Shown here one piece after another: positions 1-8,047 of a stretch of DNA of 24,088 nt (within the stretch, counting starts at the first letter, position 1; each line of letters starts with the position of its first letter). The notes beneath the pieces were generated by a model. The model was not told where the DNA came from. It was given only the letters and a program-made list of their open reading frames with translations, and did not search any database. This DNA comes from Planctomycetota bacterium (GTDB taxonomy: Bacteria; Planctomycetota; Phycisphaerae; WQYP01; JAJZKY01), in NCBI GenBank assembly GCA_021803885.1, contig JAJZKY010000002.1, forward strand, positions 1 through 24,088. Reading direction: 5' to 3'. The position numbers and the translations under genes are program-made.

Positions 1-178
1 AGGCATGGTGATAACGAAGCTTGAGCGTAACTACGAATTACGCGGATTTAATGGAATGGATAGGGGAAGCTCGACTTTTGCCGTTTTTCGGCATTTTGTA
101 TGAACATATACACTTATAGGAAGGCGTGGGAACCGCGCCTTGGGCTGAGCAAGATGGTTACACAAAGGAGGTTGCAGT
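1..178 (+). other. Upstream region of the sigma factor gene
   Basis: This stretch holds no convincing gene on either strand. It contains a small hairpin (GCCG, five T, CGGC, around 79-91) followed by ATTTTGT. An AT-rich stretch around 95-120 could hold a promoter, but no clear -35/-10 pair is visible. The last bases carry the AAAGGAGG ribosome-binding site of the sigma factor gene. Confidence 0.4.
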
Positions 179-1126
179 ATGATTTGCCTCACTATAAAAA
201 ACGATCCTTCCGCGGTGTTCCCGCAAACGCGACGGCATAAACCGGCTCTGGCTTCGCTGAGTCAGGCGCAGCGTGACTTGGTTCTCGAGGCGGCGAGCGC
301 ACCGCTGGATTACGTCCCCAACCCCATGTTCCGCAGAGCTTCCGCGGAAAAAGAACTATTTAATGAAGGCCTGGATATTGGCACAGCCAATACCGGCTGG
401 TACCATCCGATACTGGAGGAATATCTTTCCACCGCGGCGTCTTCATCTGCACGGCTAAGCACGCTGGAGGAAAAGCATCTTTTCCTTCGCTATAACTACG
501 CCCGCCAACGCACCGCCCGACTGCTGGAGCGTTTTCGCACCCATCCGGGAAAACGCCTGGCGGGCCAGATCGCCCACTGGTACGACCGAGTCCGTCAGAC
601 ACGCGCTTTGATCACCGGCGCCAATCTGGCCTTGGTGCTGGCCATGGCCAAACGCGTCCGCATGGTTGATGTTGATTTCGGCGAATTTATTTCCGAAGGC
701 AACATGGCGCTGTTGCACGCCGTGGAGAAGTTTGACACCGCCCGCGGCTTCAAGTTCAGCACCTACGCCTGCGGCGCCATTCTTAAAGCCTACAGCCGCA
801 TCGCCGGCAAAGCCGGCCGATACCGAAATATGTTCCCCACCGAATTCGATCCCTCCATGGAGAAATCCCATGAAATGGAGTACCGCCGTCAGACCAGGAG
901 CCGTGACGCCATAGAGGAAATCCGGTACGTCATCACTGACAACGCCGCCAATCTGACCGATGTGGAACGGCGCGTCATTGGGGCGCGTTTTGCTCTTAAC
1001 CATAACCAGGACGCGGCGACAATGACTCTTGAAGAAGTCGGCCAAATGATCGGCGTAACCAAGGAGCGTGTCCGGCAGATTCAAAACCAGGCTCTTGAAA
1101 AACTCCGCCGGACGCTGGAGACATAG
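179..1126 (+). CDS. Sigma-70 family RNA polymerase sigma factor
   Basis: The 315-residue protein directs RNA polymerase to promoters. Residues about 141-211 form a region 2 helix bundle (ANLALVLAMAKR, FISEGNMALLHAVEKFD, FKFSTYACGAILKAYSR). Residues about 258-313 form region 4 with the helix-turn-helix TLEEVGQMIGVTKERVRQIQ. A separate region 3 is not obvious, and the 90-odd N-terminal residues are unlike the housekeeping sigma. In region 2.3/2.4 the usual tryptophan-rich WWIRQAI stretch is replaced by CGAILKAYSRIAG, a form I associate with planctomycete alternative sigma factors. The ATG at 179 follows a full AAAGGAGG ribosome-binding site with a 7-base spacer, so the start is secure. The gene is the only plus-strand gene here, faces the FAH gene tail to tail, and ends at a strong terminator. 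Its regulon is unknown and it is probably unrelated to the sugar locus. Confidence 0.93.
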   Translation: MICLTIKNDPSAVFPQTRRHKPALASLSQAQRDLVLEAASAPLDYVPNPMFRRASAEKELFNEGLDIGTANTGWYHPILEEYLSTAASSSARLSTLEEKHLFLRYNYARQRTARLLERFRTHPGKRLAGQIAHWYDRVRQTRALITGANLALVLAMAKRVRMVDVDFGEFISEGNMALLHAVEKFDTARGFKFSTYACGAILKAYSRIAGKAGRYRNMFPTEFDPSMEKSHEMEYRRQTRSRDAIEEIRYVITDNAANLTDVERRVIGARFALNHNQDAATMTLEEVGQMIGVTKERVRQIQNQALEKLRRTLET

Positions 1127-1185
1127 CGCCGGCGGAATACATTTCGTGCGGTGTAACTCCGGCCGCGTGGCCGGAGGTTGTCATC

Positions 1186-1222
1186 GGCCCAGGCGCGTTT
1201 GGTGCGGTGCCTGGGCCTTTTT
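1186..1222 (+). terminator. Rho-independent terminator of the sigma factor gene
   Basis: GGCCCAGGC (1186-1194) pairs perfectly with GCCTGGGCC (1209-1217) around a 14-base loop and is followed at once by TTTTT (1218-1222). It lies 60 bases after the sigma factor stop. On the minus strand the stem is not followed by a T run, so it should act mainly on plus-strand transcription. A second, slightly bulged hairpin (1155-1179) sits just before it. Confidence 0.88.
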
Positions 1223-1234
1223 ACCCGTGAACAG

Positions 1235-2041
1235 TTACGGCTTTTCCTCTATCACAGGATTCCGCAGGACGCCGATCTTTTCAATCTGTATTTCCACGTT
1301 ATCCCCGGCAACCAGCCAGCGCGGCGGCCGGCGGGCCATACCCACACCCTCCGGCGTGCCGGTGAGAATCACCGTTCCCGGCAAAAGCGTGGTGGAGCCG
1401 GAAAGAAATTCAATCAATTCCGGCACCTTAAAAATCATGTCGGCGGTGTTGGATTGTTGGAGAATCCGGCCATTGACACGCGTTTCAATCGCCAACGCTT
1501 GCGGATCGCCCAATTCCTCGGGCGTAACCAGCGCCGGCCCTAATGGGCAGAACGTATCAAAACTCTTGCCACGGCACCACTGTGAGCCGCCCCACCGAAC
1601 CTGCCAGTCCCGCGCGGATACATCGTTAGCGGCGGTAAATCCCAGCACATAATCCAACGCCCGCGCGGCGCGCACATTTTTGGCGCGCTTTCCAATCACC
1701 ACCGCCAATTCCGCTTCATAATCCACCTGCGAACTAGCCAAGTGGCGCGGCAACTCGATGGGATCATCCGGATTCTGCACGGAGGAGGGATTTTTTAGAA
1801 ACAAAACGGGATACTCCGGCAGGGGGGCTTTGGTTTCCGCCGCGTGCCGACGATAATTCAGACCGATACACAAGATGGCTGTGGGAACTACCGGGCAAAG
1901 GAGTTTGGCTACCGCCAATTTTCGACGGGTCGGCACAAACTTGCCGAAGATATCGCCTTCCAGGCGCAGAGCCGCCCCGTCCGGTTGCAGCGCTCCGGTT
2001 TGGATGTGGCCGGCGGAATCCTCAAAACGGATGATTTTCAT
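1235..2041 (-). CDS. Fumarylacetoacetate hydrolase (FAH) family protein
   Basis: This 268-residue protein belongs to the FAH fold, whose members hydrolyse C-C bonds in 2,4-diketo acids, or act as hydratases or decarboxylases on related compounds. Visible family marks are CIGLNYRRHAAE (58-69), the metal-binding VDYEAEL (E109, E111) with D140 in FTAANDVSARD, GKSFDTFCPLGP (158-169) and TGTPEGVG (227-234). The longer open frame extends upstream, but the ATG at 2041 is preferred because AAGGAG lies 9 bases before it and homology begins there. It is the last gene of the minus-strand cluster, 41 bases after the cyclase-family gene. In oxidative rhamnose and fucose pathways an FAH enzyme splits 2,4-diketo-3-deoxy acids into pyruvate and lactate or glycolate; that role is plausible here but inferred. 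Confidence 0.92.
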   Translation of the reverse strand: MKIIRFEDSAGHIQTGALQPDGAALRLEGDIFGKFVPTRRKLAVAKLLCPVVPTAILCIGLNYRRHAAETKAPLPEYPVLFLKNPSSVQNPDDPIELPRHLASSQVDYEAELAVVIGKRAKNVRAARALDYVLGFTAANDVSARDWQVRWGGSQWCRGKSFDTFCPLGPALVTPEELGDPQALAIETRVNGRILQQSNTADMIFKVPELIEFLSGSTTLLPGTVILTGTPEGVGMARRPPRWLVAGDNVEIQIEKIGVLRNPVIEEKP

Positions 2042-2082
2042 CGGGAAAATACTCCTTGCCACCGCTATCCAATGACGGAGAG

Positions 2083-3024
2083 CTAAAATATAGCCAGCGG
2101 GTTGACCGGCGATCCTGTGCCACCTTCCACGGGCAGCGGGGCCGCCACGAAGAGAAAATCCCAGCGCCCGAGTTGTGCCGCCACCCGGCTGATTGGTTCC
2201 AGATCGCAATTGTCGATGATCGGAATGCCCATGGCCACGATGGCGACCAAGTGGATGGGCATTTTTATTTGCGCGACGCCCGAGGGCATGACATCAGCGG
2301 CCAAATCACTGGCCAGCACGGCCACATCCCGTTCGCGCAACCAGGGCAGCGCCGAGGCGTGCAGGCCGGCCGAATTCATCTCAATCGGCCAGGAACCCTG
2401 TTCCGCACGCCGCGCCCAACGCCCCGTCCGCAGGACGATGGCATCACCCGGTTCGACTTGCATGGAACTGAACCGCTCCCATGCCTGAAGATCTTCACGG
2501 TAGACCGGCTCGGCCCCGCTTAAATAAGACTTCCCCCGCAAGGCGGGGATATCCACCAATATGCCGCGCGTGAAGATTCCGTTTTTCAGCGCCGTCACCG
2601 CCAACCGTTTGGCTCCGTCCGACGTGACCTCCCGGGCAGAAAAACCATTGTACATACGTCCCTTGTGGAAAACGTGGCACAGAGCATCCAAGTGGGTCAC
2701 GGTGTATCCATGATAGGCGACGCCGTACCAGTCTGTGGCGGCGGTGGCATTCTTGCCGGCGCCCGTTTGGATCATCTTATGCTCAAAAGGCGCGGAATTG
2801 TCCGTCGCCTGCCGGCTGGTATTGCGCGCCAGGGAAAGGCCAATTCCTTCGCGCACCAGAGAGGCGGCGCCGGCCCGCTTGGCGTTCGTGATCAGATTGG
2901 GAGCACCCAGCTCGTCGGATTTTCCCCAGCGTTTCCAGTTGGAAAGCACCCTGAACATTTTCTCCACGGCGGTTCTGGAGATGGGGCGCCGGGCGGGCAT
3001 AGCCGGCGGAGATCTTTCGGGCAT
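2083..3024 (-). CDS. Cyclase family protein (KynB-like metal-dependent hydrolase)
   Basis: The 313-residue protein belongs to the cyclase/kynurenine formamidase/isatin hydrolase family of metal hydrolases that open amides, lactams or lactone-like rings. The metal-binding motif, HxGTHxDxxxH in the family, appears as HGYTVTHLDALCH with H105, H111, D113 and H117. Other family stretches are VEPGDAIVLRTGRW, VAVLASDLAADV, PIHLVAIVAMGIPIIDNCDLEPI and the C-terminal PLPVEGGTGSPVNPLAIF. I place the start at the ATG at 3024 because GGAG lies 7 bases before it; a TTG at 3030 in the same frame is less likely. An extended -10 promoter lies just upstream. Next to FAH and aldolase genes it may act as a lactonase or ring-opening hydrolase on a sugar acid, which is inference; kynurenine metabolism is unlikely as no other tryptophan gene is present. 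Confidence 0.88.
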   Translation of the reverse strand: MPERSPPAMPARRPISRTAVEKMFRVLSNWKRWGKSDELGAPNLITNAKRAGAASLVREGIGLSLARNTSRQATDNSAPFEHKMIQTGAGKNATAATDWYGVAYHGYTVTHLDALCHVFHKGRMYNGFSAREVTSDGAKRLAVTALKNGIFTRGILVDIPALRGKSYLSGAEPVYREDLQAWERFSSMQVEPGDAIVLRTGRWARRAEQGSWPIEMNSAGLHASALPWLRERDVAVLASDLAADVMPSGVAQIKMPIHLVAIVAMGIPIIDNCDLEPISRVAAQLGRWDFLFVAAPLPVEGGTGSPVNPLAIF

Positions 3025-3062
3025 AACCAAGCTCCATTATGATGAATATCAATATATATGTT

Positions 3063-3071
3063 ATTATACCA
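3063..3071 (-). promoter_or_regulatory. Extended -10 promoter before the cyclase/FAH gene pair
   Basis: On the minus strand the sequence reads TGG-TATAAT, a perfect -10 hexamer with the TGn extension. The hexamer occupies 3063-3068. At the 17-base position upstream only TTCCGT is found, a poor -35, which is typical of extended -10 promoters. Transcription would begin near 3055, about 30 bases before the cyclase start codon. It would give the last two genes expression independent of the upstream operon. Confidence 0.6.
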
Positions 3072-3101
3072 GATTACTTTTCGGCACGGAATCGCCGCTG
3101 C

Positions 3102-4211
3102 TCAATGCGTGAACATCGCGTTTCCTTTGCCCAAAATGGCCATGGCCAGAACAAGAACACCCAAGCCGGTAAAAAGCGCCCGGCGTGCGCCCGGCGGGGC
3201 CGCTTTCCATTCGCCGGTTAAAAAACCCAAGACGTTGGCCACAATTAAAGATGAGGCAATATCCACGGCCCATCCTACGGATGTTCCGAGTTGTCCGAGG
3301 CAATAAGCGCCCATTCCATAAGGAATCATGGCGAGAAACCATAATACCCCCATAACCAAGGCGAGTCCCCAGTCATGCCAAGCGCCCGGCCCCACATTTT
3401 TTCTCCAACTCTTCCTGTTCACCTGCAATCCGCCAAACCAAAGCAGCGTCGCCGCGAAACCACCCCAGTACACGGGGAACCAACTGCCCAGGCTGGAAAT
3501 GATCGGCTGGCCGCCGAGCTTTTGAGCCGCGGCGGCGATCTGTGAAGTAAAGGTGAATCCCAGGTTTGCGCACGCGCTTAGAACACCGGAGATCACGCAA
3601 AGCGTCAGTCCAAGACGAAAGTTTTTCGAAGACGCCGGCGGGCCTGTTTCCCCTAGCGCGGCCGCGGGGAGCGAATCCGGCCTTATCGAGGCGTCATTGC
3701 GGTCGGGTTGTCGCCGCGCGCCATTGGAACGGGATTCGCCGTGTTCCCGCAAAAATCCGGCCCGGCCACAGATCGCCACGCCCACAATGCAGGCGGCAAT
3801 CCCGCCCACGATCACCAACCCGCCCGCCGTGTGCAATTCCCAGGGAGAGCGAACCAAGATCGGAAGCATGGAACCCACGGCGGTATTGATCCCCATGATT
3901 ACCGCATACCCCAGTGAAAGGCCAGCCAAATTTACCCCGTATCCAAAAGTGACGGCGCCTATACCCCAAGCGAAGCCAAAGCCCAGTCCCACCCATAGCA
4001 CCTTGGGGGGAGTCCGCATCATGGCTTCATGCCAGGAGGGCAGAAACAGCGATCCGACCACAAGAGGAAGAAGGATCATCGTGACCGCTCCGGCGATCAC
4101 GTAAAGATTTTCCAGCTCAAAGCGACGCCGCAGTTTGATCGGAACGGCAAAGGCGCCGCCACATACCGCCGCGAAAAAAATCAACAAGAAGCCGGTTAAC
4201 AAAGAGTTCAT
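3102..4211 (-). CDS. L-rhamnose/proton symporter RhaT-like permease
   Basis: This 369-residue inner-membrane protein has about ten hydrophobic segments and resembles RhaT of the drug/metabolite transporter superfamily, which imports L-rhamnose with a proton. Matching stretches are the N-terminal GFLLIFFAAVCGGAFAVPIK, the WGIGAVTFGYGVNLAGLSLG segment, and the C-terminal half with GSWFPVYWGGFAATLLWF and GMGAYCLGQLGTSVGWAV. A hydrophilic, low-complexity linker of about 45 residues (roughly 150-195, rich in R, S, P, A) separates the two halves and is longer than in the enterobacterial protein. The ATG at 4211 has AAAGGAA seven bases upstream. It starts 18 bases after the Ldh-family gene, so the two are probably cotranscribed. 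RhaT-like proteins in such clusters need not carry rhamnose; the true substrate is open. Confidence 0.88.
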   Translation of the reverse strand: MNSLLTGFLLIFFAAVCGGAFAVPIKLRRRFELENLYVIAGAVTMILLPLVVGSLFLPSWHEAMMRTPPKVLWVGLGFGFAWGIGAVTFGYGVNLAGLSLGYAVIMGINTAVGSMLPILVRSPWELHTAGGLVIVGGIAACIVGVAICGRAGFLREHGESRSNGARRQPDRNDASIRPDSLPAAALGETGPPASSKNFRLGLTLCVISGVLSACANLGFTFTSQIAAAAQKLGGQPIISSLGSWFPVYWGGFAATLLWFGGLQVNRKSWRKNVGPGAWHDWGLALVMGVLWFLAMIPYGMGAYCLGQLGTSVGWAVDIASSLIVANVLGFLTGEWKAAPPGARRALFTGLGVLVLAMAILGKGNAMFTH

Positions 4212-4229
4212 GATGCGGTTCCTTTCTTC

Positions 4230-5294
4230 TTATTTTTCAGACGCCTCTGGCGGAACCGGGATGGGTCCACAGCCCAAGTCCCGCGCGGTCTGAACCACCT
4301 GCCGCCAGGTGGCGTCGTCAATCGGAATGCCATTGGCTTGTCGTTCCCGACGGATATTCCGCTCAAGTTCTCCGGGCAACAGCACGGGGTTTTCCGGATC
4401 AACCGGACGGGACGACTTGACGTAGGTCGCCAGTTGTTGCAGCAACTCGTTATAGAGGCCGCGCTGCACGAAGGCCGCCGGATCCAGGGTGATAAACGCC
4501 AATCCATTGCCGGCGCGTTCGCTGGTGGAGTCTTCCCCGGCGAGTGTGGTAGCCATGATTTCCACCAACAACCCCAGAGCGTAACCCCGGTAGCCCATCC
4601 TGCCGCCGAACGGCAGAATGGCTCCCGGAGGCGGCCCATAGAAATTGTCCGGTGATGTGCTGGGACGCCCATCGGCATCCACGATCCAGCCATCCTCCAA
4701 CGGAAGGTTTCGGGATTTGTACAGACGGATTTTTCCCTCCGGGACCTGGGAGGTGGAAAAGTCGGATACAATCGGCGGCTGTTGGCCGTTCGGGACGGCG
4801 AACGCAACCGGATTGGTCGCCAACCGCCCCTGCTTGCCACCCCATGGGACCACGAAATGGCCATGCCGCGGTGAACTACAAAATCCCAATGCGATCATAC
4901 CCTGCATAGCCGCCCACTCCACGTAGGCGCCCAGGCGACCGGCATGATTGCAGCAGCGCGTCACGACCATCCCCAGCGAGTGCGCCTTGGCCTTGGCCAG
5001 AGCGGTTTGGATCGCGCGAAGGCCACCGACCATACCAAAGTTCCACCCGCAGGCGACCACAGCGGTGTTGGCCGTTTCCCGCACCAGCTCCACGGGTGCG
5101 CCGGGACGTATCGTGCCATCGCGCACCGCCTGGACATATTGTGGTATACGCATGATTCCGTGAGAATCGACGCCGCGCAGATTATTTTCCACCAGATGAT
5201 CGCTCACGATTCGGGCGTCCCCCGGCGGAGTTCCGCAGGCCGCCAATACCTGCTGCGTCCACGAGCACAATACTTGTGAATTAAATGTCGGCAT
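4230..5294 (-). CDS. Ldh family (malate/L-lactate dehydrogenase type) oxidoreductase
   Basis: The 354-residue protein belongs to the YlbC/AllD/ComC type NAD(P)-dependent 2-hydroxyacid dehydrogenases, a family unrelated to Rossmann-fold lactate dehydrogenases. Seen marks are NLRGVDSHGIMRIPQYV with the conserved Ser-His-Gly (44-46), the CCNHAGRLG segment (His117), the cofactor-binding PWGGKQGRLATNPVAFAVPN (150-169) and DFSTSQVPEGK (178-188). Length is normal. AAGGAG lies 10 bases before the ATG at 5294. It sits 29 bases after the SDR gene and 18 before the RhaT-like gene. In sugar loci such enzymes oxidise or reduce sugar acids such as 2,3-diketogulonate, ureidoglycolate or lactate; the exact substrate cannot be told from sequence. 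Confidence 0.93.
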   Translation of the reverse strand: MPTFNSQVLCSWTQQVLAACGTPPGDARIVSDHLVENNLRGVDSHGIMRIPQYVQAVRDGTIRPGAPVELVRETANTAVVACGWNFGMVGGLRAIQTALAKAKAHSLGMVVTRCCNHAGRLGAYVEWAAMQGMIALGFCSSPRHGHFVVPWGGKQGRLATNPVAFAVPNGQQPPIVSDFSTSQVPEGKIRLYKSRNLPLEDGWIVDADGRPSTSPDNFYGPPPGAILPFGGRMGYRGYALGLLVEIMATTLAGEDSTSERAGNGLAFITLDPAAFVQRGLYNELLQQLATYVKSSRPVDPENPVLLPGELERNIRRERQANGIPIDDATWRQVVQTARDLGCGPIPVPPEASEK

Positions 5295-5323
5295 GTCTTA
5301 ATAACTCCTTGGGGAATAGCTTC

Positions 5324-6130
5324 TTACTTCTCCAAGCCCGATTGGTTCAGCGCCAGAATTTCCTCATCTTCGATCATTTTCAGCGGTCGCAGCGCCAATC
5401 CGCCGTCCACGAGCAGATCCGCTCCGGTGATATAAGAACTCAGGTGATTGGAAAGAAGGAAGGCGGCGGCAGGGCCGCACTCCAGGGGCGAGCCCGGACG
5501 TCGGAGCGGAATTTCACTTAGCTGCAGCGCCTGCCGCCGGGCGGACATGCCGGCGGTGAGGCGAGTGGAGAAATATCCCGGCGTGATCATGTTGACCCGA
5601 ATTCCGAAGGGAGCCATTTCCACAGCCAGTGTTTCCATGTACATTTTAAGCCCCATCTTGGAGATGCGATAGACCGCCTCCCCATAAGCCGGGCATATCC
5701 GCACCGTCGAGCCGATGATTAAAATACTCCCCGCCCGCCGCGGGAGCATGTGTCGGCTGATCTCCCGGCAGGCCCAGACGCATGCGCCCAGATTGATATC
5801 CATGACTTCGTGAAAAGCCGGCGCGGTCACTCGCGTTACCGGTTCGTGGCGGGCGATGGCGGCGTTATTGACATACAGATCAAGCCCATCCCAGCGACGT
5901 ATAGCCCGTTTAACCGTCTCCACCACCGCCGCCTCGGTGCGCAAATCAACCTGGATTAATTCGACTTCGGCTCCCATCTCGCCCAGTTCCGCCAAGGCTT
6001 GCGGATAATCATCCCGGCTGGCGATGATTAATCGCACCCCCTCCCGCGCGAGTGTTTTAGCGATACCAAGACCGATGCCACTATTTCCACCAGTAATCAG
6101 GCAGCGTTGGCCATGCAGTTGTGTGTCCAT
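5324..6130 (-). CDS. Short-chain dehydrogenase/reductase (SDR)
   Basis: This classical SDR has 268 residues and should oxidise or reduce a sugar or sugar acid with NAD(P). It shows the cofactor-binding TGGNSGIG (13-20), the NNAA motif (88-91), the catalytic Ser141 in IGSTVRI, and the Tyr154-Lys158 pair in YRISK, followed by IRVNMITPGYFSTRLT and the C-terminal YITGADLLVDGG. The frame is open further upstream, but the ATG at 6130 has AAAGGGAA about eight bases before it and begins at the family's usual N-terminus. It lies 70 bases after the isomerase/epimerase gene and 29 before the Ldh-family gene. Candidates are a sugar 1-dehydrogenase or a 2-keto-3-deoxy-sugar acid 4-dehydrogenase feeding the FAH step; this is inferred from neighbours only. 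Confidence 0.93.
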   Translation of the reverse strand: MDTQLHGQRCLITGGNSGIGLGIAKTLAREGVRLIIASRDDYPQALAELGEMGAEVELIQVDLRTEAAVVETVKRAIRRWDGLDLYVNNAAIARHEPVTRVTAPAFHEVMDINLGACVWACREISRHMLPRRAGSILIIGSTVRICPAYGEAVYRISKMGLKMYMETLAVEMAPFGIRVNMITPGYFSTRLTAGMSARRQALQLSEIPLRRPGSPLECGPAAAFLLSNHLSSYITGADLLVDGGLALRPLKMIEDEEILALNQSGLEK

Positions 6131-6200
6131 AACGAAGTTCCCTTTTGCAAACCGCATTCCTGCAGCCATTCATCCGACCATTCGTACCGAGAACCTATTC

Positions 6201-7022
6201 TCAATCCTGCAGACCCAGGAATTCGACCGCGGCGCGGAGAGCAGGAAGACTCCGCTTGGCCGCTTCTATGGGGGTGGGATGGCCGTACAGGTCGAGGGTG
6301 ATTTTTCCATCGTAGCCGGTCTCGCGCAGTGCTTGTAAAACCGCCTTCGTGTCCATCTTTCCGTCGCCGGGCGCAAAATGCAGCTCGGAACTTTTCTGAT
6401 CGGAATCAGAAAAGTGAACATGTCGGATGCGCCGCGCGAGTTGTCGAACCACCTGGACATAATCATGCGGGCGCCCCACCCCATAATGGCAAAAGTCATA
6501 GGTAACGCCGAAATACGCACTGTCCAACTGGTCATAGAGCCGCGAGAGCAACCGCACGCTCATTCCCACAGTGAAAGGATGAGGTTCCACGAGAAAACGA
6601 ACCTGCCGGGGTTCCGCATAGGCCAATGCGGCCCGAAATAGAGTGAGCAGCCGCGGCAGCAGTTGCCTGATCCAATACTCCTCGGTGGTACCCTCCGGAG
6701 CCCGCCCTTCCCAGACCAGCACGTCTTTAACTCCCAGCGAGAGCGCGTAATCAACATCTTGGCACAGACCCTCCACCGTGGCCGCAAGCTGCGCCTCATC
6801 GCCAAACGGCTGGAAATAAGATTCCCCCACCACGTTGAGTCCACCCATTCGAATTCCCAGATCGCCCGCCTGTTTGACAAAACTCGCCCGCAACTCCGGC
6901 GTCCGGCACCGCCGCAAGTGGGGCTTGTTCATTTCCACGCCGACAAAACCAGTCTCCCTCAATATTCCCAGCAGGGATTCCAAAGAGTAGTCTTCAAAGG
7001 TGATGGAACTGGCCCACATCAT
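6201..7022 (-). CDS. Sugar phosphate isomerase/epimerase (AP endonuclease 2/xylose isomerase-like TIM barrel)
   Basis: The 273-residue protein is a single TIM barrel of the AP_endonuc_2 type. Likely metal ligands are Glu146 in FLVEPHPF, Asp176 in VTYDFCHYG, His203 in HVHFSDSD, and Asp244 in TLDLYG, where many relatives carry Glu. The APGDGKMD stretch (217-224) is the usual loop before the last strands. Two ATG codons (7022 and 7019) are adjacent, with GGAG five bases upstream. Members interconvert keto- and aldo-sugars, epimerise them, dehydrate inosose, or decarboxylate branched oxo-sugar acids, so a more exact function cannot be given. Position between the BKACE and SDR genes fits an early or middle step of sugar catabolism. 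Confidence 0.88.
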   Translation of the reverse strand: MMWASSITFEDYSLESLLGILRETGFVGVEMNKPHLRRCRTPELRASFVKQAGDLGIRMGGLNVVGESYFQPFGDEAQLAATVEGLCQDVDYALSLGVKDVLVWEGRAPEGTTEEYWIRQLLPRLLTLFRAALAYAEPRQVRFLVEPHPFTVGMSVRLLSRLYDQLDSAYFGVTYDFCHYGVGRPHDYVQVVRQLARRIRHVHFSDSDQKSSELHFAPGDGKMDTKAVLQALRETGYDGKITLDLYGHPTPIEAAKRSLPALRAAVEFLGLQD

Positions 7023-7070
7023 TAATTCTCCAATATTCCGGTTTTTTCCGAAGTAACCGCCAGACCGGCG

Positions 7071-7088
7071 CGGCGGGTCTTCCCGCCG
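7071..7088 (-). other. Intergenic hairpin between BKACE and isomerase genes
   Basis: CGGCGGG (7071-7077) and CCCGCCG (7082-7088) form a perfect 7-bp GC stem with a four-base loop, 12 bases after the BKACE stop codon. No T run follows, so it is not a complete terminator. It could protect or punctuate the polycistronic message. Confidence 0.45.
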
Positions 7089-7100
7089 GAAGTCGCCGTT

Positions 7101-7976
7101 CTACCGTGCCGGCAACCCCGTTATCGCCCGCGCTTCCTGTGGGGAAGCTATTTCCCGGCCCAATTCACGGGCGATTCGCACGATCTTTTCCACCAATTCG
7201 GCGTTGCTGCGGGCAAGAGTGCCACGCAGATCGAGATACGGGTTATCTTCCATGCCCACACGCACGTGACCTCCCAAGAGTATTGCCTGCGTGAGCATCC
7301 GCCAATGCGTCCGGGGGTCCATGACACTGACGCTGTAATTAAAGTGGGCGGGCCGATGCTGGTCCATGTAAAGCAGCGCCGAAACCGTCGGGGGAGTCCA
7401 GCAACCGCCCGGCCAAGCCAAGAAAAAGGTCGTCCAAACAGGCGTATCGAGCAAGCCCTTTTCGATCAGGCGCTGCGCGTTCCAAACGGCCCCATAGTGA
7501 AAGGATTCGACCTCGGGCTTGACACCGTGCCGGCGTGCGTGCACGCAGTAGCCTTCCAACTCCTCGCGGGAGTGAATGCCATAGAGTTCCACGGGCGGAT
7601 AGGCGGGATCGGGTTGGAAACACTCATCATGCGCGTTGAAACAAATGGACATCATATCCGGCTGCTGTTTCATCAGCTCGATCCGCTGCGGATAACGGCC
7701 ATTGGCGATTCCGTACTGAATCACCGGCCGGCGGACGGCGGTAATGGAGTTCTTGAGCCGTTCCCAGCCCGGCAGGTCGAGATCGGAGAGTTTCGTACCG
7801 TCAGCCTGGATTTTCTCATCGACGGTGTAGGGACCATGCAGATGGCAGATGGCGGCGCCCGCATCCACGGAGCGCACATATTCCTGGGCTATAGCCTCCC
7901 GGGATTTAGGGTTGAAAGGATTCCGGGGATACGACATGGTGGAATCACAGGTAACGGTGATAATTAATTTGTCCAT
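7101..7976 (-). CDS. Beta-keto acid cleavage enzyme (BKACE, DUF849 family)
   Basis: The 291-residue protein is a TIM barrel of the BKACE family, zinc enzymes that condense a beta-keto acid with acetyl-CoA to give acetoacetate and a new CoA ester. Seen marks are KLIITVTCDSTMS at the N-terminus, the zinc ligands His46 and His48 in AGAAICHLHG, and the family C-terminal block VRVGMEDNPYL (Glu243) followed by SNAELVEKIVRIARELGREI. The open frame extends far upstream, but the ATG at 7976 has GGAG eight bases before it and matches the family start. The substrate pocket regions (PVIQYGIANG, FNYSVSVMDPRTHW) differ from the lysine-fermentation enzyme Kce, so another beta-keto acid is expected. No CoA-transferase lies nearby. 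It is 71 bases after the alcohol dehydrogenase gene. Confidence 0.9.
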   Translation of the reverse strand: MDKLIITVTCDSTMSYPRNPFNPKSREAIAQEYVRSVDAGAAICHLHGPYTVDEKIQADGTKLSDLDLPGWERLKNSITAVRRPVIQYGIANGRYPQRIELMKQQPDMMSICFNAHDECFQPDPAYPPVELYGIHSREELEGYCVHARRHGVKPEVESFHYGAVWNAQRLIEKGLLDTPVWTTFFLAWPGGCWTPPTVSALLYMDQHRPAHFNYSVSVMDPRTHWRMLTQAILLGGHVRVGMEDNPYLDLRGTLARSNAELVEKIVRIARELGREIASPQEARAITGLPAR

Positions 7977-8047
7977 ATCAATGTCTCCAGAGTAAAAGGT
8001 CATCGTTGGGGCGCCCGGCGGTATATCAAAAAATCCGGACGCCTGGT

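Noticed and set aside
1155..1179. Hairpin before the sigma factor terminator
   Set aside because: The stem has a bulge and no T run follows on either strand, so it was not called a separate terminator.
2083..3024. Reading the cyclase-family gene as tryptophan (kynurenine) catabolism
   Set aside because: No other gene for that pathway is nearby and the family is functionally broad; the neighbours point to sugar acid metabolism.
7266..7967. Plus-strand open frame of 233 codons opposite the BKACE gene
   Set aside because: No domain is visible and the minus-strand protein is a full-length BKACE with its metal ligands.
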